Shown here one piece after another: positions 24,629 through 38,279 of a DNA stretch of 64,000 bases. Position numbers and translations under genes: made by a program. The stretch's first letter is position 1; each line of letters opens with the position of its first letter. This DNA is from Hydractinia symbiolongicarpus (Eukaryota; Cnidaria; Hydrozoa; Anthoathecata; Hydractiniidae). The stretch covers positions 2,606,001 to 2,670,000 of the forward strand of contig NC_079880.1 in the NCBI RefSeq assembly GCF_029227915.1, in the 5' to 3' direction. The notes beneath the pieces were generated by a model that searched no databases, had not been told where the DNA came from, and was given only the letters and a program-made list of their open reading frames with translations.

Positions 24629-24645
24629 TTTTTAAAAAAAAAATT
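24629..24645 (+). repeat. Shortened monomer (about 32-base deletion), second copy
   Basis: The same deletion junction in a T6-type monomer as at 24052-24068, 577 bp downstream (three monomers minus 32 bases). Identity of the junction implies amplification of a single deletion event. Confidence 0.88.
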
Positions 24646-26421
24646 AAAAAATCGTTCGGTAAATGAGTTTACTCCCTGGGTACTTTCTTTGTATACATTC
24701 GACTATACGGGCCAAGCCCGGGATTTACGGGAAATCGCGGGATTTCGTTTGCCGGCGATTAAACTTCTTTCATTAACCGTCTCATCAAAAATGAAAACAT
24801 TTTTGAAAACTTCAAGTCTCATGCGTTTTAGTGGTGAAAAAAAAATTAAAAAATCGTTCGGGAAATGAGTTTACTCCCTGGGTACTTTCTTTGTATACAT
24901 TTGACTATACGGGCCAAGCCCGGTATTTACGGGAAATCGCGGGATTTCGTTTGCCGGCGATTAAACCTCTTTTAATAAGCGTCTCATCAAAAATGAAAAC
25001 ATATTTGAAACCTACAAGTCTCATGCGTTTTAGTGGTGAAAAAATACTTTAAAAAATCGTTCGGGAAATGAGTTTACTCCCTGGGTACTTTCTTTGTATA
25101 CTTTGGACTATACGGGCCGAGTCCGGGATTTACGGAAAATCGCGGATTTTCGTTTGAGGGCGATTAACTTCTTTTATTCAGCGTCTCATCAAAAATGAAA
25201 ACATTTTTGAAAACTACAAGTCTCATGCGTTGTAGTGGTGAAAAAATAATTTAAAAAATCGTTCGGAAAATGAGTTTACTCCCTGGGTAATTTCTTTGTA
25301 TACTTTTGACTATACGGGCCGAGTCCGGGGTTTACGGGAAATGGTGGGTTTTCGTTTGCCGGCGATTACACTTCTTTTATTCAGCGTCTCATCAAAAATG
25401 AAAACATTTTTAAAAACTACAAGTCTCATGCGTTTTAGTGGTGAAAAGATAATTTAAAAAATCGTTTTGGAAATGAGTTTACTCACAGGGTACTTTCTTT
25501 GTATACATTCGACTATACGGGCCAAGCCCGGGATTTACGGGAAATCGCGGGTTTTCGTTTGCTGGCAAATAAACCACTTTCATTAAGCCTCTCATCAAAA
25601 ATGAAAACGTTTTTGAAAACTAAAAGTCTCATGCGTTTTAGTGGTGAAAGAAAAATTTAAAAAATCTTTCTGGAAATGAGTTTACTCACTGGGTACTTTC
25701 TTTGTATACATTCGACTATACGGGCCAAGACCGGGATTTACGGGAAATCGCGGGTTTTCGTTTTCCGGCGATTAAACCTCTTTCATTAAGCGTCTCATCA
25801 AAAATGAAAACATTTTTGAAAACTACAAGTCTCATGCGTTTTAGTGGTGAAAGAAAAATTTAAAAAATCGTTCGGGAAATGAGTTTACTCCCTGGGTACT
25901 TTCTTTGTATATAATCGACTATACGGACCAAGCCCCGGATTTACGGGAAAACGCGGGATTTCGTTTGCCGGCGATTAAACCTCTTTCATTAAGCGTCTCA
26001 TCAAAAATGAAAACATTTTTGAAAACTACAAGTCTCATGCGTTTTATTGGTGAAAAAATAATTTAAAAAATCGTTCGGGAAATAAGTTTACTCCCTGGGT
26101 ACTTTCTTTGTATACTTTTGACTATACGATCCGAGTCCGGGATTTACGGGAAATCGCGGATTTTCGTTTGCCGGCGATTAAACTTCTTTTATTCAGCGTC
26201 CCATCAAATATGAAAATATTTTTGAAAACTACAAGTCTCATGCGTTTAGTGGTAAAGAAAATAATATAAAAAATCGTTCGGGAAATGAGTTTACTCCCTG
26301 GGTACTTTCTTTGTATACTTTTGACTATACGGGTCGAGTCCGGGGTTTAAGGGAAATAACGGGTTTTCGTTTGCCGTCGATTAAACTTCTTTTATTCAGC
26401 GTCTCATCAAAAATGAAAACA

Positions 26422-26438
26422 TTTTTAAAAAAAAAATT
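26422..26438 (+). repeat. Shortened monomer (about 32-base deletion), third copy
   Basis: The same A-run junction in a T6-type monomer. Here the preceding part carries the variant AAATAACGGG, shared with the full-length monomer at about 28930, so exchange between shortened and full-length forms has occurred. Confidence 0.88.
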
Positions 26439-27201
26439 AAAAAATCGTTCGGGAAATGAGTTTACTCCCTGGGTACTTTCTTTGTATACATTCGACTATA
26501 CGAGCCAAGCCCGGGATTTACGGGAAATCGCGGGATTTCGTTTGCCGGCGATTAAACTTCTTTCATTAACCGTCTCATCAAAAATGAAAACATTTTTGAA
26601 AACTTCAAGTCTCATGCGTTTTTGTGGTGAAAAAAAAAATTAAAAAATCTTTCGTGAAATGAGTTTACTCCCTGGGTACTTTCTTTGTATACATTCGACT
26701 ATACGGGCCAAGCCCGGGATTTACGGGAAATCGCGGAATTTCGTTCGCCGGCGATTAAACCTCCTTCATTAAGCGTCTGATCAAAAATGAAAACATTTTT
26801 GAAAACTACAAGTCTCATGCTTTTTATTGGTGAAAAAATAATTTAAAAAATCGTTCGGGAAATGAGTTTACTCCCTGGGTACTTTCTTTGTATACTTTTG
26901 ACTATACGGGCCGAGTCCGGGATTTACGGGAAATCGCGGATTTTCTTTTGCCGGCGATTAAACTTCTTTTATTCAGCGTCCCATCAAATATGAAAATATT
27001 TTTGAAAACTACAAGTCTCATGCGTTTAGTGGTAAAGAAAATAATATAAAAAATCGTTCGGGAAATGAGTTTACTCCCTGGGTACTTTCTTTGTATACTT
27101 TTGACTATACGGGTCGAGTCCGGGGTTTAAGGGAAATGGCGGGTTTTCGTTTGCCGTCGATTAAACTTCTTTTATTCAGCGTCTCATCAAAAATGAAAAC
27201 A

Positions 27202-27220
27202 TTTTTAAAAAAAGAAATTA
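27202..27220 (+). repeat. Shortened monomer (about 32-base deletion), fourth copy
   Basis: The same deletion, with one extra base pattern (TTTTTAAAAAAAGAAATTAA) at the junction. It is the counterpart of the 24629 copy in the about 2574-bp higher-order repeat and shares the following CGGTAAATGAG variant with it. Confidence 0.87.
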
Positions 27221-30200
27221 AAAAATCGTTCGGTAAATGAGTTTACTCCCTGGGTACTTTCTTTGTATACATTCGACTATACGGGCCAAGCCCGGGATTT
27301 ACGGGAAATCGCGGGATTTCGTTTGCCGGCGATTAAACTTCTTTCATTAACCGTCTCATCAAAAATGAAAACATTTTTGAAAACTTCAAGTCTCATGCGT
27401 TTTAGTGGTGAAAAAAAAATTAAAAAATCGTTCGGGAAATGAGTTTACTCCCTGGGTACTTTCTTTGTATACATTTGACTATACGGGCCAAGCCCGGTAT
27501 TTACGGGAAATCGCGGGATTTCGTTTGCCGGCGATTAAACCTCTTTTAATAAGCGTCTCATCAAAAATGAAAACATATTTGAAACCTACAAGTCTAATGC
27601 GTTTTAGTGGTGAAAAAATACTTTAAAAAATCGTTCGGGAAATGAGTTTACTCCCTGGGTACTTTCTTTGTATACTTTGGACTATACGGGCCGAGTCCGG
27701 GATTTACGGAAAATCGCGGATTTTCGTTTGAGGGCGATTAAACTTCTTTTATTCAGCGTCTCATCAAAAATGAAAACATTTTTGAAAACTACAAGTCTCA
27801 TGCGTTGTAGTGGTGAAAAAATAATTTAAAAAATCGTTCGGAAAATGAGTTTACTCCCTGGGTAATTTCTTTGTATACTTTTGACTATACGGGCCGAGTC
27901 CGGGGTTTACGGGAAATGGTGGGTTTTCGTTTGCCGGCGATTACACTTCTTTTATTCAGCGTCTCATCAAAAATGAAAACATTTTTAAAAACTACAAGTC
28001 TCATGCGTTTTAGTGGTGAAAAGATAATTTAAAAAATCGTTTTGGAAATGAGTTTACTCACAGGGTACTTTCTTTGTATACATTCGACTATACGGGCCAA
28101 GCCCGGGATTTACGGGAAATCGCGGGTTTTCGTTTGCTGGCGAATAAACCACTTTCATTAAGCCTCTCATCAAAAATGAAAACGTTTTTGAAAACTAAAA
28201 GTCTTATGCGTTTTAGTGGTGAAAAAATAATTTAAAAAATCTTTCTGGAAATGAGTTTACTCACTGGGTACTTTCTTTGTATACATTCGACTATACGGGC
28301 CAAGACCGGGATTTACGGGAAATCGCGGGTTTTCGTTTTCCGGCGATTAAACCTCTTTCATTAAGCGTCTCATCAAAATTGAAAACATTTTTGAAAACTA
28401 CAAGTCTCATGCGTTTTAGTGGTGAAAGAAAAATTTAAAAAATCGTTCGGGAAATGAGTTTACTCCCTGGGTACTTTCTTTGTATATAATCGACTATACG
28501 GACCAAGCCCCGGATTTACGGGAAAACGCGGGATTTCGTTTGCCGGCGATTAAACCTCTTTCATTAAGCGTCTCATCAAAAATGAAAACATTTTTGAAAA
28601 CTACAAGTCTCATGCGTTTTATTGGTGAAAAAATAATTTAAAAAATCGTTCGGGAAATGAGTTTACTCCCTGGGTACTTTCTTTGTATACTTTTGACTAT
28701 ACGATCCGAGTCCGGGATTTACGGGAAATCGCGGATTTTCGTTTGCCGGCGATTAAACTTCTTTTATTCAGCGTCCCATCAAATATGAAAATATTTTTGA
28801 AAACTACAAGTCTCATGCGTTTAGTGGTAAAGAAAATAATATAAAAAATCGTTCGGGAAATGAGTTTACTCCCTGGGTACTTTCTTTGTATACTTTTGAC
28901 TATACGGGTCGAGTCCGGGGTTTAAGGGAAATAACGGGTTTTCGTTTGCCGTCGATTAAACTTCTTTTATTCAGCGTCTCATCAAAAATGAAAACATTTT
29001 TAAAAACTACAAGTCTCATGCGTTTTAGTGGTAAAAAAATAATTTTAAAAATCGTTCGGGAAATGAGTTTACTCACAGGGTTCTTTCTTTGTATACATTC
29101 GACTACACGGGCCAAGCCCGGGATTTACGGGAAATCGCGTAATTTCGTTTGCCGGCAATTAAACTTCTTTCATTAACCCTCTCATCAAAAATGGAAACAT
29201 TTTTGAAAACTTCAAGTCTCATGCGTTTTTGTGGTGAAAAAAAAATTAAAAAATCGTTCGGGAAATGAGTTTACTCCCTGGGAACTTTCTTTGTATACAT
29301 TCGACTATACGGGCCAAGCCCGGGATTTACGGGAAATCGCGGGATTTCGTTTGCCGGCGACTAAACCTCCTTTAATAAGCGTCTCAGCAAAAATGAAAAC
29401 ATTTTTAAAAACTACAAGTCTCATGCGTTTTAGTGGTGAAAAAATAATTTAAAAAATCGTTCGGGAAATGAGTTTACTCCCTGGGTACTTTCTCTGTATA
29501 CTTTGGACTATACGGGCCGAGTCCGGGATTTACGGGAAATCGCGGATTTTCGTTTGAGGGCGATTAAACTTCTTTTACTCAGCGTCTCATCAAAAATGAA
29601 AACATTTTTGAAAACTACAAGTCTCATGCGTTTTGGTGGTGAAAAAAAAATTTAAAAAATCGTTCGGGAAATGAGTTTACTCCCTGGGTACTTTCTTTGT
29701 ATACATTCGACTATACGGGCCAAGCCCCGGATTTACGGGAAAACGCGGGAATTCGTTTGCCGGCGATTAAACCTCTTTCATTAAGCGTCTCATCAAAAAT
29801 GAAAACATTTTTAAAAACTACAAGTCTCATGCGTTTTAGTGGTGAAAAAAAATAATTAAAAAATCGTTCGGGAAATGAGTTTACTCACTGGGTACTTTCT
29901 TTGTATACATTCGACTATACGGGCCAAGCCCGCGATTTACGGGAAATCGCGGGATTTCGTTTCCCGGCGATTAAACTTCTTTCATTAACCGTCTCATCAA
30001 AAATGAAAACATTTTTGAAAACTACAAGTCTCATGCGTTTTAGTGGTGAAAAAATACTTTAAAAAATCGTTCGGGAAATAAGTTTACTCCCTGGGTACTT
30101 TCTTTGTATACTTTGGACTATACGGGCCGAGTCCGGGATTTACGGGAAATCGCGGATTTTCGTTTGAGGGCGATTAAACTTCTTTTATTCAGCGTCTCAT

Positions 30201-32329
30201 CAAAAATGAAAATATTTTTGAAAACTACAAGTCTCATGCGTTGTAGTGGTGAAAAAATAATTTAAAAAATCGTTCGGAAAATGAGTTTACTCCCTGGGTA
30301 CTTTCTTTGTATACTTTTGACTATACGGGCCGAGTCCGGGGTTTACGGGAAATGGCGGGTTTTCGTTTGCCGGCGATTACACTTCTTTTATTCAGCGTCT
30401 CAACAAAAATGAAAACGTTTTTAAAAACTACAATACTCATGCGTTTTAGTGGTGAAAAGATAATTTAAAAAATCGTTTTGGAAATGAGTTTACTCACAGG
30501 GTACTTTCTTTGTATACATTCGACTATACGGGCCAAGCCCGGGATTTACGGGAAATCGCGGATTTTCGTTTGCTGGCGATTAAACCACTTTCATTAAGCG
30601 TCTCATCAAAAATGAAAACATTTTTGAAAACTAAAAGTCTTATGCGTTTTAGTGGTGAAAAAATAATTTAAAAAATCGTTCTGGAAATGAGTTTACTCAC
30701 TGGGTACTTTCTTTGTATACATTCGACTATACGGGCCAAGACCGGGATTTACGGGAAATCGCGGGTTTTCGTTTTCCGGCGATTAAACCTCTTTCATTAA
30801 GCGTCTCATCAAAAATGAAAACATTTTTGAAAACTAAAAGTCTCATGCGTTTTAGTGGTGAAAGAAAAATTTAAAAAATCGTTCGGAAAATGAGTTTACT
30901 CCCTGGGTACTTTCTTTGTATATATTCGACTATACGGGCCAAGCCCCGGATTTACGGGAAAACGCGGGATTTCGTTTGCCGGCGATTAAACCTCTTTCAT
31001 TAAGCGTCTCATCAAAAATGAAAACATTTTTGAAAACTACAAGTCTCATGCGTTTTAGTGGTGAAAAAATAATTTAAAAAATCGTTCGGGAAATGAGTTT
31101 ACTCCCTGGGTACTTTCTTTGTATACTTTTGACTATACGGGCCGAGTCCGGGATTTACGGGAAATCGCGGATTTTCGTTTGCCGGCGATTAAACTTCTTT
31201 CATTAACCCTCTCATCAAAAATGAAAACATTTTTGAAAACTTCAAGTCTCATGCGTTTTTGTGGTGAAGAAAAAAATTAAAAAATCGTTCGGGAAATGAG
31301 TTTACTCCCTGGGTACTTTCTTTGTATACATTCGACTATACGGGCCAAGCCCAGGATTTGCGGGAAATCGCGGGATTTCGTTTGCCGGCGATTAAACCTC
31401 TTTTAATAAGCGTCTCAGCAAAAATGAAAACATTTTTGAAAACTACAAGTCTCATGCGTTTCAGTGGTGAAAAAATAATTTAAAAAATCGTTCGGGAAAT
31501 GAGTTTACTCCCTGGGTACTTTTTTTGTATACTTTGGACTATACGGGCCGAGTCCGGGATTTACGGGAAATCGCGGATTTTCGTTTGAGGGCGATTAAAC
31601 TTCTTTTACTCAGCGTCTCATCAAAAATGAAAACATTTTTGAAAACTACAAGTCTCATGCGTTTTAGTGGTGAAAAAAAAATTTAAAAAATCGTTCGGGA
31701 AATGAGTTTACTCCCTGGGTACTTTCTTTGTATACATTCGACTATACGGGCCAAGCCCCGGATTTACAGGAAAACGTGGGATTTCGTTTGCCGGCGATTA
31801 AACCTCTTTCATTAAGCGTCTCATCAAAAATGAAAACATTTTTGAAAACTACAAGTCTCATGCGTTTTAGTGGTGAAAAAAAATAATTAAAAAATCGTTC
31901 GGGAAATGAGTTTACTCACTGGGTACTTTCTTTGTATACATTCGACTATACGGGCCAAGCCCGGGATTTACGGGAAATCGCGGGATTTCGTTTGCCGGCG
32001 ATTAAACTTCTTTCATTAACCGTCTCATCAAAAATGAAAACATTTTTGAAAACTTCAAGTCTTATGCGTTTTAGTGGTGAAAAAAAAAATTAAAAAATCG
32101 TTCGGGAAATGAGTTTACTCCCTGGGTACTTTCTTTGTATACATTCGACTATACGGGCCAAGCCCGGGATTTACGGGAAATCGCGGGATTTCGTTTGCCG
32201 GCGATTAAACCTCTTTTAATAAGCGTCTCATCAAAAATGAAAACATTTTTGAAAACTACAAGTCTCATGCGTTTTAGTGGTGAAAAAATAATTTAAAAAA
32301 TCGTTCGGGAAATAAGTTTACTCCCTGGG

Positions 32330-34090
32330 TACTTTCTTTGTATACTTTTGACTATACGGGCCGAGTCCGGGATTTACGGGAAATCGCGGATTTTCGTTTG
32401 CCGTCGATTAAACTTCTTTTATTCAGCGTCTCATCAAAAATGAAAGCATTTTTAAAAACTACAAGTCTCATGCGTTTTAGTGGTGAATAGATAATTTAAA
32501 AAATCGTTTTGGAAATGAGTTTACTCACAGGGTACTTTCTTTGTATACATTCGACTATACGGGCCAAGCCCGGGATTTACGGGAAATCGCGGGTTTTCGT
32601 TTGCTGGCGATTAAACCACTTTCATTAAGCGTCTCATCAAAAATGAAAACATTTCTGAAAACTACAAGTCTCATGCGTTTTAGTGGTAAAAAAATAATTT
32701 AAAAAATCGTTCGGGAAATGAGTTTACTCACAGGGTACTTTCTTTGTATACATTCGACTACACGGGCCAAGCCCGGTATTTACGGGAAATCGCGGGATTT
32801 CGTTTGCCGGCGATTAAATTTCTTTCATTAACCCTCTCATCAAAAATGAAAACATTTTTGAAAACTTCAAGTCTCATGCGTTTTTGTGGTGAAAAAAAAA
32901 ATTAAAAAATCGTTCGGGAAATGAGTTTACTCCCTGGGTACTTTCTTTGTATACATTCGACTATACGGGCCAAGCCCAGGATTTACGGGAAATCGCGGGA
33001 TTTCGTTTGCCGGCGATTAAACCTCTTTTAATAAGCGTCTCAGCAAAAATGAAAACATTTTTGAAAACTGCAAGTCTCATGCGTTTCAGTGGTGAAAAAA
33101 TAATTTAAAAAATCGTTCGGGAAATGAGTTTACTTCCTGGGTACTTTCTTTGTATACTTTTGACTATACGGGCCGAGTCCGGGATTTACGGGAAATCGCG
33201 GATTTTCGTTTGCCGTCGATTAAACTTCTTTTATTCAGCGTCTCATCAAAAATGAAAGCATTTTTAAAAACTACAAGTCTCATGCGTTTTAGTGGTGAAA
33301 AGATAATTTAAAAAATCGTTTTGGAAATGAGTTTACTCACAGGGTACTTTCTTTATATACATTCGACTATACGGGCCAAGCCCGGGATTTACGGGAAATC
33401 GCGGGTTTTCGTTTGCTGGCGATTAAACCACTTTCATTAAGCGTCTCATCAAAAATGAAAACATTTCTGAAAACTACAAGTCTCATGCGTTTTAGTGGTA
33501 AAAAAATAATTTAAAAAATCGTTCGGGAAATGAGTTTACTCACAGGGTACTTTCTTTGTATACATTCGACTACACGGGCCAAGCCCGGGATTTACGGGAA
33601 ATCGCGGGATTTCGTTTGCCGGCGATTAAACTTCTTTCATTAACCCTTTCATCAAAAATGAAAACATTTTTGAAAACTTCAAGTCTCATGCGTTTTTGTG
33701 GTATAAAAATAATTTAAACAATCGTTCGGGAAATGAGTTTACTCACAGGGTACTTTCTTTGTATACATTCGACTACACGGGCCAAGCCCGGTATTTACGG
33801 GAAATCGCGGGATTTCGTTTGCCGGCGATTAAACTTCTTTCATTAACCCTCTCATCAAAAATGAAAACATTTTTGAAAACTTTAAGTCTCATGCGTTTTT
33901 GTGGTGAAAAAAAAAATTAAAAAATCGTTCGGGAAATGAGTTTACTCCCTGGGTACTTTCTTTGTATACATTCGACTATACGGGCCAAGCCCAGGATTTA
34001 CGGGATATCGCGGGATTTCGTTTGCCGGCGATTAAACCTCTTTTAATAAGCGTCTCAGCAAAAATGAAAACATTTTTGAAAACTACAAGT
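32330..34090 (+). repeat. Four-monomer higher-order repeat, two copies (812-bp period)
   Basis: TGAAAGCATTTTT occurs at 32441 and 33253, 812 bp apart. It heads the series: T6-like, T5 with CATTTCTGAAAA, T4 with TTAACCCTCTC, then T3 with CGTCTCAGC. The second copy has one extra T4 monomer (about 33720-33920, with AACTTTAAGTC), so a single-monomer expansion is superimposed. Confidence 0.85.
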
Positions 34091-36245
34091 CTCATGCGTT
34101 TCAGTGGTGAAAAAATAATTTAAAAAATCGTTCGGGAAATGAGTTTACTCCCTGGGTACTTTCTTTCTTTACTTTGGACTATACGGGCCGAGTCCGGGAT
34201 TTACGGGAAATCGCGGATTTTCGTTTGAGGGCGATTAAACTTCTTTTACTCAGCGTCTCATCAAAAATGAAAACATTTTTGAAAACTACAAGTCTCATGC
34301 GTTTTAGTGGTGAAAAAAAAATTTAAAAAATCGTTCGGGAAATGAGTTTACTCCCTGGGTACTTTCTTTGTATACATTCGACTATACGGGCCAAGCCCCG
34401 AAATTACGGGAAAACGTGGGATTTCGTTTGCCGGCGATTAAACTTCTTTCATTAACCGTCTCATCAAAAATGAAAACATTTTTGAAAACTTCAAGTCTTA
34501 TGCGTTTTAGTGGTGAAAAAAAAAATTAAAAAATCGTTCGGGAAATGAGTTTACTCCCTGGGTACTTTCTTTGTATACATTCGACTATACGGGCCAAGGC
34601 CGGGATTTACGGGAAATCGCGGGATTTCGTTTGCCGGCGATTAAACCTCTTTTAATAAGCGTCTCATCAAAAATGAAAACATTTTTGAAAACTACAAGTC
34701 TCATGCGTTTTAGTGGTGAAAAAATACTTTGAAAAATCGTTCGGGAAATGAGTTTACTTCCTGGGTACTTTCTTTGTATACTTTGGACTATACGGGCCGA
34801 GTCCGGGATTTACGGGAAATCGCGGATTTTCGTTTGAGGGCGATTAAACTTCTTTTATTCAGCGTCTCATTAAATATGAAAATATTTTTTAAAACTACAA
34901 GTCTCATGCGTTGTAGTGGTGAAAAAATAATTTAAAAAATCGTTCGGAAAATGAGTTTACTCCCTGGGTACTTTCTTTGTATACTTTTGACTATACGGGC
35001 TGAGTCCGGGGTTTACGGGAAATGGCGGGTTTTCGTTTGCCGGCGATTAAACTTCTTTTATTCAGTGTCTCATTAAAAATGAAAACATTTTTGAAAACTA
35101 CAAGTCTCATGCGTTTCAGTGGTGAAAAAATAATTTAAATAATCGTTCGGGAAATGAGTTTACTCCCTGGGTACTTTCTTTCTTTACTTTGGACTATACG
35201 GGCCGAGTCCGGGATTTACGGGAAATCGCGGATTTTCGTTTGAGGGCGATTAAACTTCTTTTACTCAGCGTCTCATCAAAAATGAAAACATTTTTGAAAA
35301 CTACAAGTCTCATGCGTTTTAGTGGTGAAAAAAAAATTTAAAAAATCGTTCGGGAAATGAGTTTACTCCCTGGGTACTTTCTTTGTATACATTCGACTAT
35401 ACGGGCCAAGCCCCGAAATTACGGGAAAACGTGGGATTTCGTTTGCCGGCGATTAAACTTCTTTCATTAACCGTCTCATCAAAAATGAAAACATTTTTGA
35501 AAACTTCATGTCTTATGCGTTTTAGTGGTGAAAAAAAAAATTAAAAAATCGTTCGGGAAATGAGTTTACTCCCTGGGTACTTTCTTTGTATACATTCGAC
35601 TATACGGGCCAAGGCCGGGATTTACGGGAAATCGCGGGATTTCGTTTGCCGGCGATTAAACCTCTTTTAATAAGCGTCTCATCAAAAATGAAAACATTTT
35701 TGAAAACTACAAGTCTCATGCGTTTTAGTGGTGAAAAAATACTTTGAAAAATCGTTCGGGAAATGAGTTTACTTCCTGGGTACTTTCTTTGTATACTTTG
35801 GACTATACGGGCCGAGTCCGGGATTTACGGGAAATCGCGGATTTTCGTTTGAGGGCGATTAAACTTCTTTTATTCAGCGTCTCATCAAATATGAAAATAT
35901 TTTTTAAAACTACAAGTCTCATGCGTTGTAGTGGTGAAAAAATAATTTAAAAAATCGTTCGGAAAATGAGTTTACTCCCTGGGTACTTTCTTTGTATACT
36001 TTTGACTATACGGGCTGAGTCCGGGGTTTACGGGAAATGGCGGGTTTTCGTTTGCCGGCGATTAAACTTCTTTTATTCAGTGTCTCATTAAAAATGAAAA
36101 CATTTTTGAAAACTACAAGTCTCATGCGTTGTAGTGGTGAAAAAATAATTTAAATAATCGTTCGGAAAATGAGTTTACTCACAGGGTACTTTCTTTGTAT
36201 ACATTCGACTATACGGGCCAAGCCCCGGATTTACGGGAAAACGCG

Positions 36246-36280
36246 GGATTTCGTCTTTTGACTATACGGGTTGAGTCCGG
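36246..36280 (+). repeat. Truncated monomer junction (about 150-base deletion), first copy
   Basis: GGGATTTCGT jumps directly to CTTTTGACTATACGGG. A monomer is reduced to about 53 bases, leaving two GC-rich segments side by side. The following monomer is T6-like with GGTTGAGTCC. Confidence 0.88.
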
Positions 36281-37719
36281 GGTTTACGGGAAATGGCGGG
36301 TTTTCGTTTGCCGTCGATTAAACTTCTTTTATTCAGCGTCTGATCAAAAATGAAAACATTTTTAAAAACTACAAGTCTCATGCGTTTTAGTGGTGAAAAT
36401 ATAATTTAAAAAATCGTTTTGGAAATGAGTTTACTCACAGGGTACTTTCTTTGTATACATTCGACTATACGGGCCAAGCCCGGGATTTACGGGAAATCGC
36501 GGGTTTTCGTTTGCCGGCGATTAAACCTCTTTTAATAAGCGTCTCAGCAAAAATGAAAACATTTTTGAAAACTACAAGTCTCATGCGTTTCAGTGGTGAA
36601 AAAATAATTTAAAAAATCGTTCGGGAAATGAGTTTACTCCCTGGGTACTTTCTTTCTTTACTTTGGACTATACGGGCCGAGTCCGGGATTTACGGGAAAT
36701 CGCGGATTTTCGTTTGAGGGCGATTAAACTTCTTTTACTCAGCGTCTCATCAAAAATGAAAACATTTTTGAAAACTACAAGTCTCATGCGTTTTAGTGGT
36801 GAAAAAAAAATTTAAAAAATCGTTCGGGAAATGAGTTTACTCCCTGGGTACTTTCTTTGTATACATTCGACTATACGGGCCAAGCCCCGAAATTACGGGA
36901 AAACGTGGGATTTCGTTTGCCGGCGATTAAACTTCTTTCATTAACCGTCTCATCAAAAATGAAAACATTTTTGAAAACTTCAAGTCTTATGCGTTTTAGT
37001 GGTGAAAAAAAAAATTAAAAAATCGTTCGGGAAATGAGTTTACTCCCTGGGTACTTTCTTTGTATACATTCGACTATACGGGCCAAGGCCGGGATTTACG
37101 GGAAATCGCGGGATTTCGTTTGCCGGCGATTAAACCTCTTTTAATAAGCGTCTCATCAAAAATGAAAACATTTTTGAAAACTACAAGTCTCATGCGTTTT
37201 AGTGGTGAAAAAATACTTTGAAAAATCGTTCGGGAAATGAGTTTACTTCCTGGGTACTTTCTTTGTATACTTTGGACTATACGGGCCGAGTCCGGGATTT
37301 ACGGGAAATCGCGGATTTTCGTTTGAGGGCGATTAAACTTCTTTTATTCAGCGTCTCATCAAATATGAAAATATTTTTTAAAACTACAAGTCTCATGCGT
37401 TGTAGTGGTGAAAAAATAATTTAAAAAATCGTTCGGAAAATGAGTTTACTCCCTGGGTACTTTCTTTGTATACTTTTGACTATACGGGCTGAGTCCGGGG
37501 TTTACGGGAAATGGCGGGTTTTCGTTTGCCGGCGATTAAACTTCTTTTATTCAGTGTCCCATTAAAAATGAAAACATTTTTGAAAACTACAAGTCTCATG
37601 CGTTGTAGTGGTAAAAAAATAATTTAAATAATCGTTCGGAAAATGAGTTTACTCACAGGGTACTTTCTTTGTATACATTCGACTATACGGGCCAAGCCCC
37701 GGATTTACGGGAAAACGCG

Positions 37720-37754
37720 GGATTTCGTCTTTTGACTATACGGGTTGAGTCCGG
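37720..37754 (+). repeat. Truncated monomer junction (about 150-base deletion), second copy
   Basis: The same GATTTCGTCTTTTGAC junction as 36246-36280, exactly 1474 bp downstream. It was copied together with the surrounding seven monomers. Confidence 0.88.
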
Positions 37755-38279
37755 GGTTTACGGGAAATGGCGGGTTTTCGTTTGCCGTCGATTAAACTTC
37801 TTTTATTCAGCGTCTCATCAAAAATGAAAACATTTTTAAAAACTACAAGTCTCATGCGTTTTAGTGGTGAAAATATAATTTAAAAAATCGTTTTGGAAAT
37901 GAGTTTACTCACAGGGTACTTTCTTTGTATACATTCGACTATACGGGCCAAGCCCGGGATTTACGGGAAATCGCGGGTTTTCGTTTGCTGGCGATTAAAC
38001 CACTTTCATTGAGCGTCTCATCAAAAATGAAAACATTTTTAAAAACTACAAGTCTCATGCGTTTTAGTGGTAAAAAATAATTTAAAAAATCGTTCGGGAA
38101 ATGAGTTTACTCACAGGGTACTTTCTTTGTATACATTCGACTACACGGGCCAAGCCCGGGATTTACGGGAAATCGCGGGATTTCGTTTGCCAGCGATAAA
38201 ACTTCTTTCATTAACCCTCTCATCAAAAATGAAAATATTTTTGAAAACTACAAGTCTCATGCGTTGTAGTGGTGAAAAA

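Larger units (their letters stand above)
24100..28998 (+). repeat. About 13-monomer higher-order repeat, two copies (about 2574-bp period)
   Basis: Rare markers recur 2573-2575 bp apart. ACGATCCGAG is at 26126 and 28701, ATAATCGACT at 25911 and 28486, and the frame at 24831 returns unchanged in position and almost unchanged in sequence at 27405. The period equals 13 monomers minus two 32-base deletions carried by shortened monomers inside the unit. Similarity starts at about 24100/26670 and ends at about 26424/28998. Confidence 0.9.
34130..37978 (+). repeat. Nested higher-order repeat, three copies (1015 bp then 1474 bp)
   Basis: The unusual CTTTCTTTCTTTACTTTGG, replacing the normal CTTTCTTTGTATACTTTGG, starts near 34161, 35176 and 36650. 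The first pair is five monomers apart. The second pair is seven monomers plus a 53-base remnant apart. Other shared markers are CCCCGAAATTACGG, GGCCAAGGCCGGG and TTTGAAAAATCGTTCGG. Similarity of the last two copies ends near 36504/37978. Confidence 0.9.
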
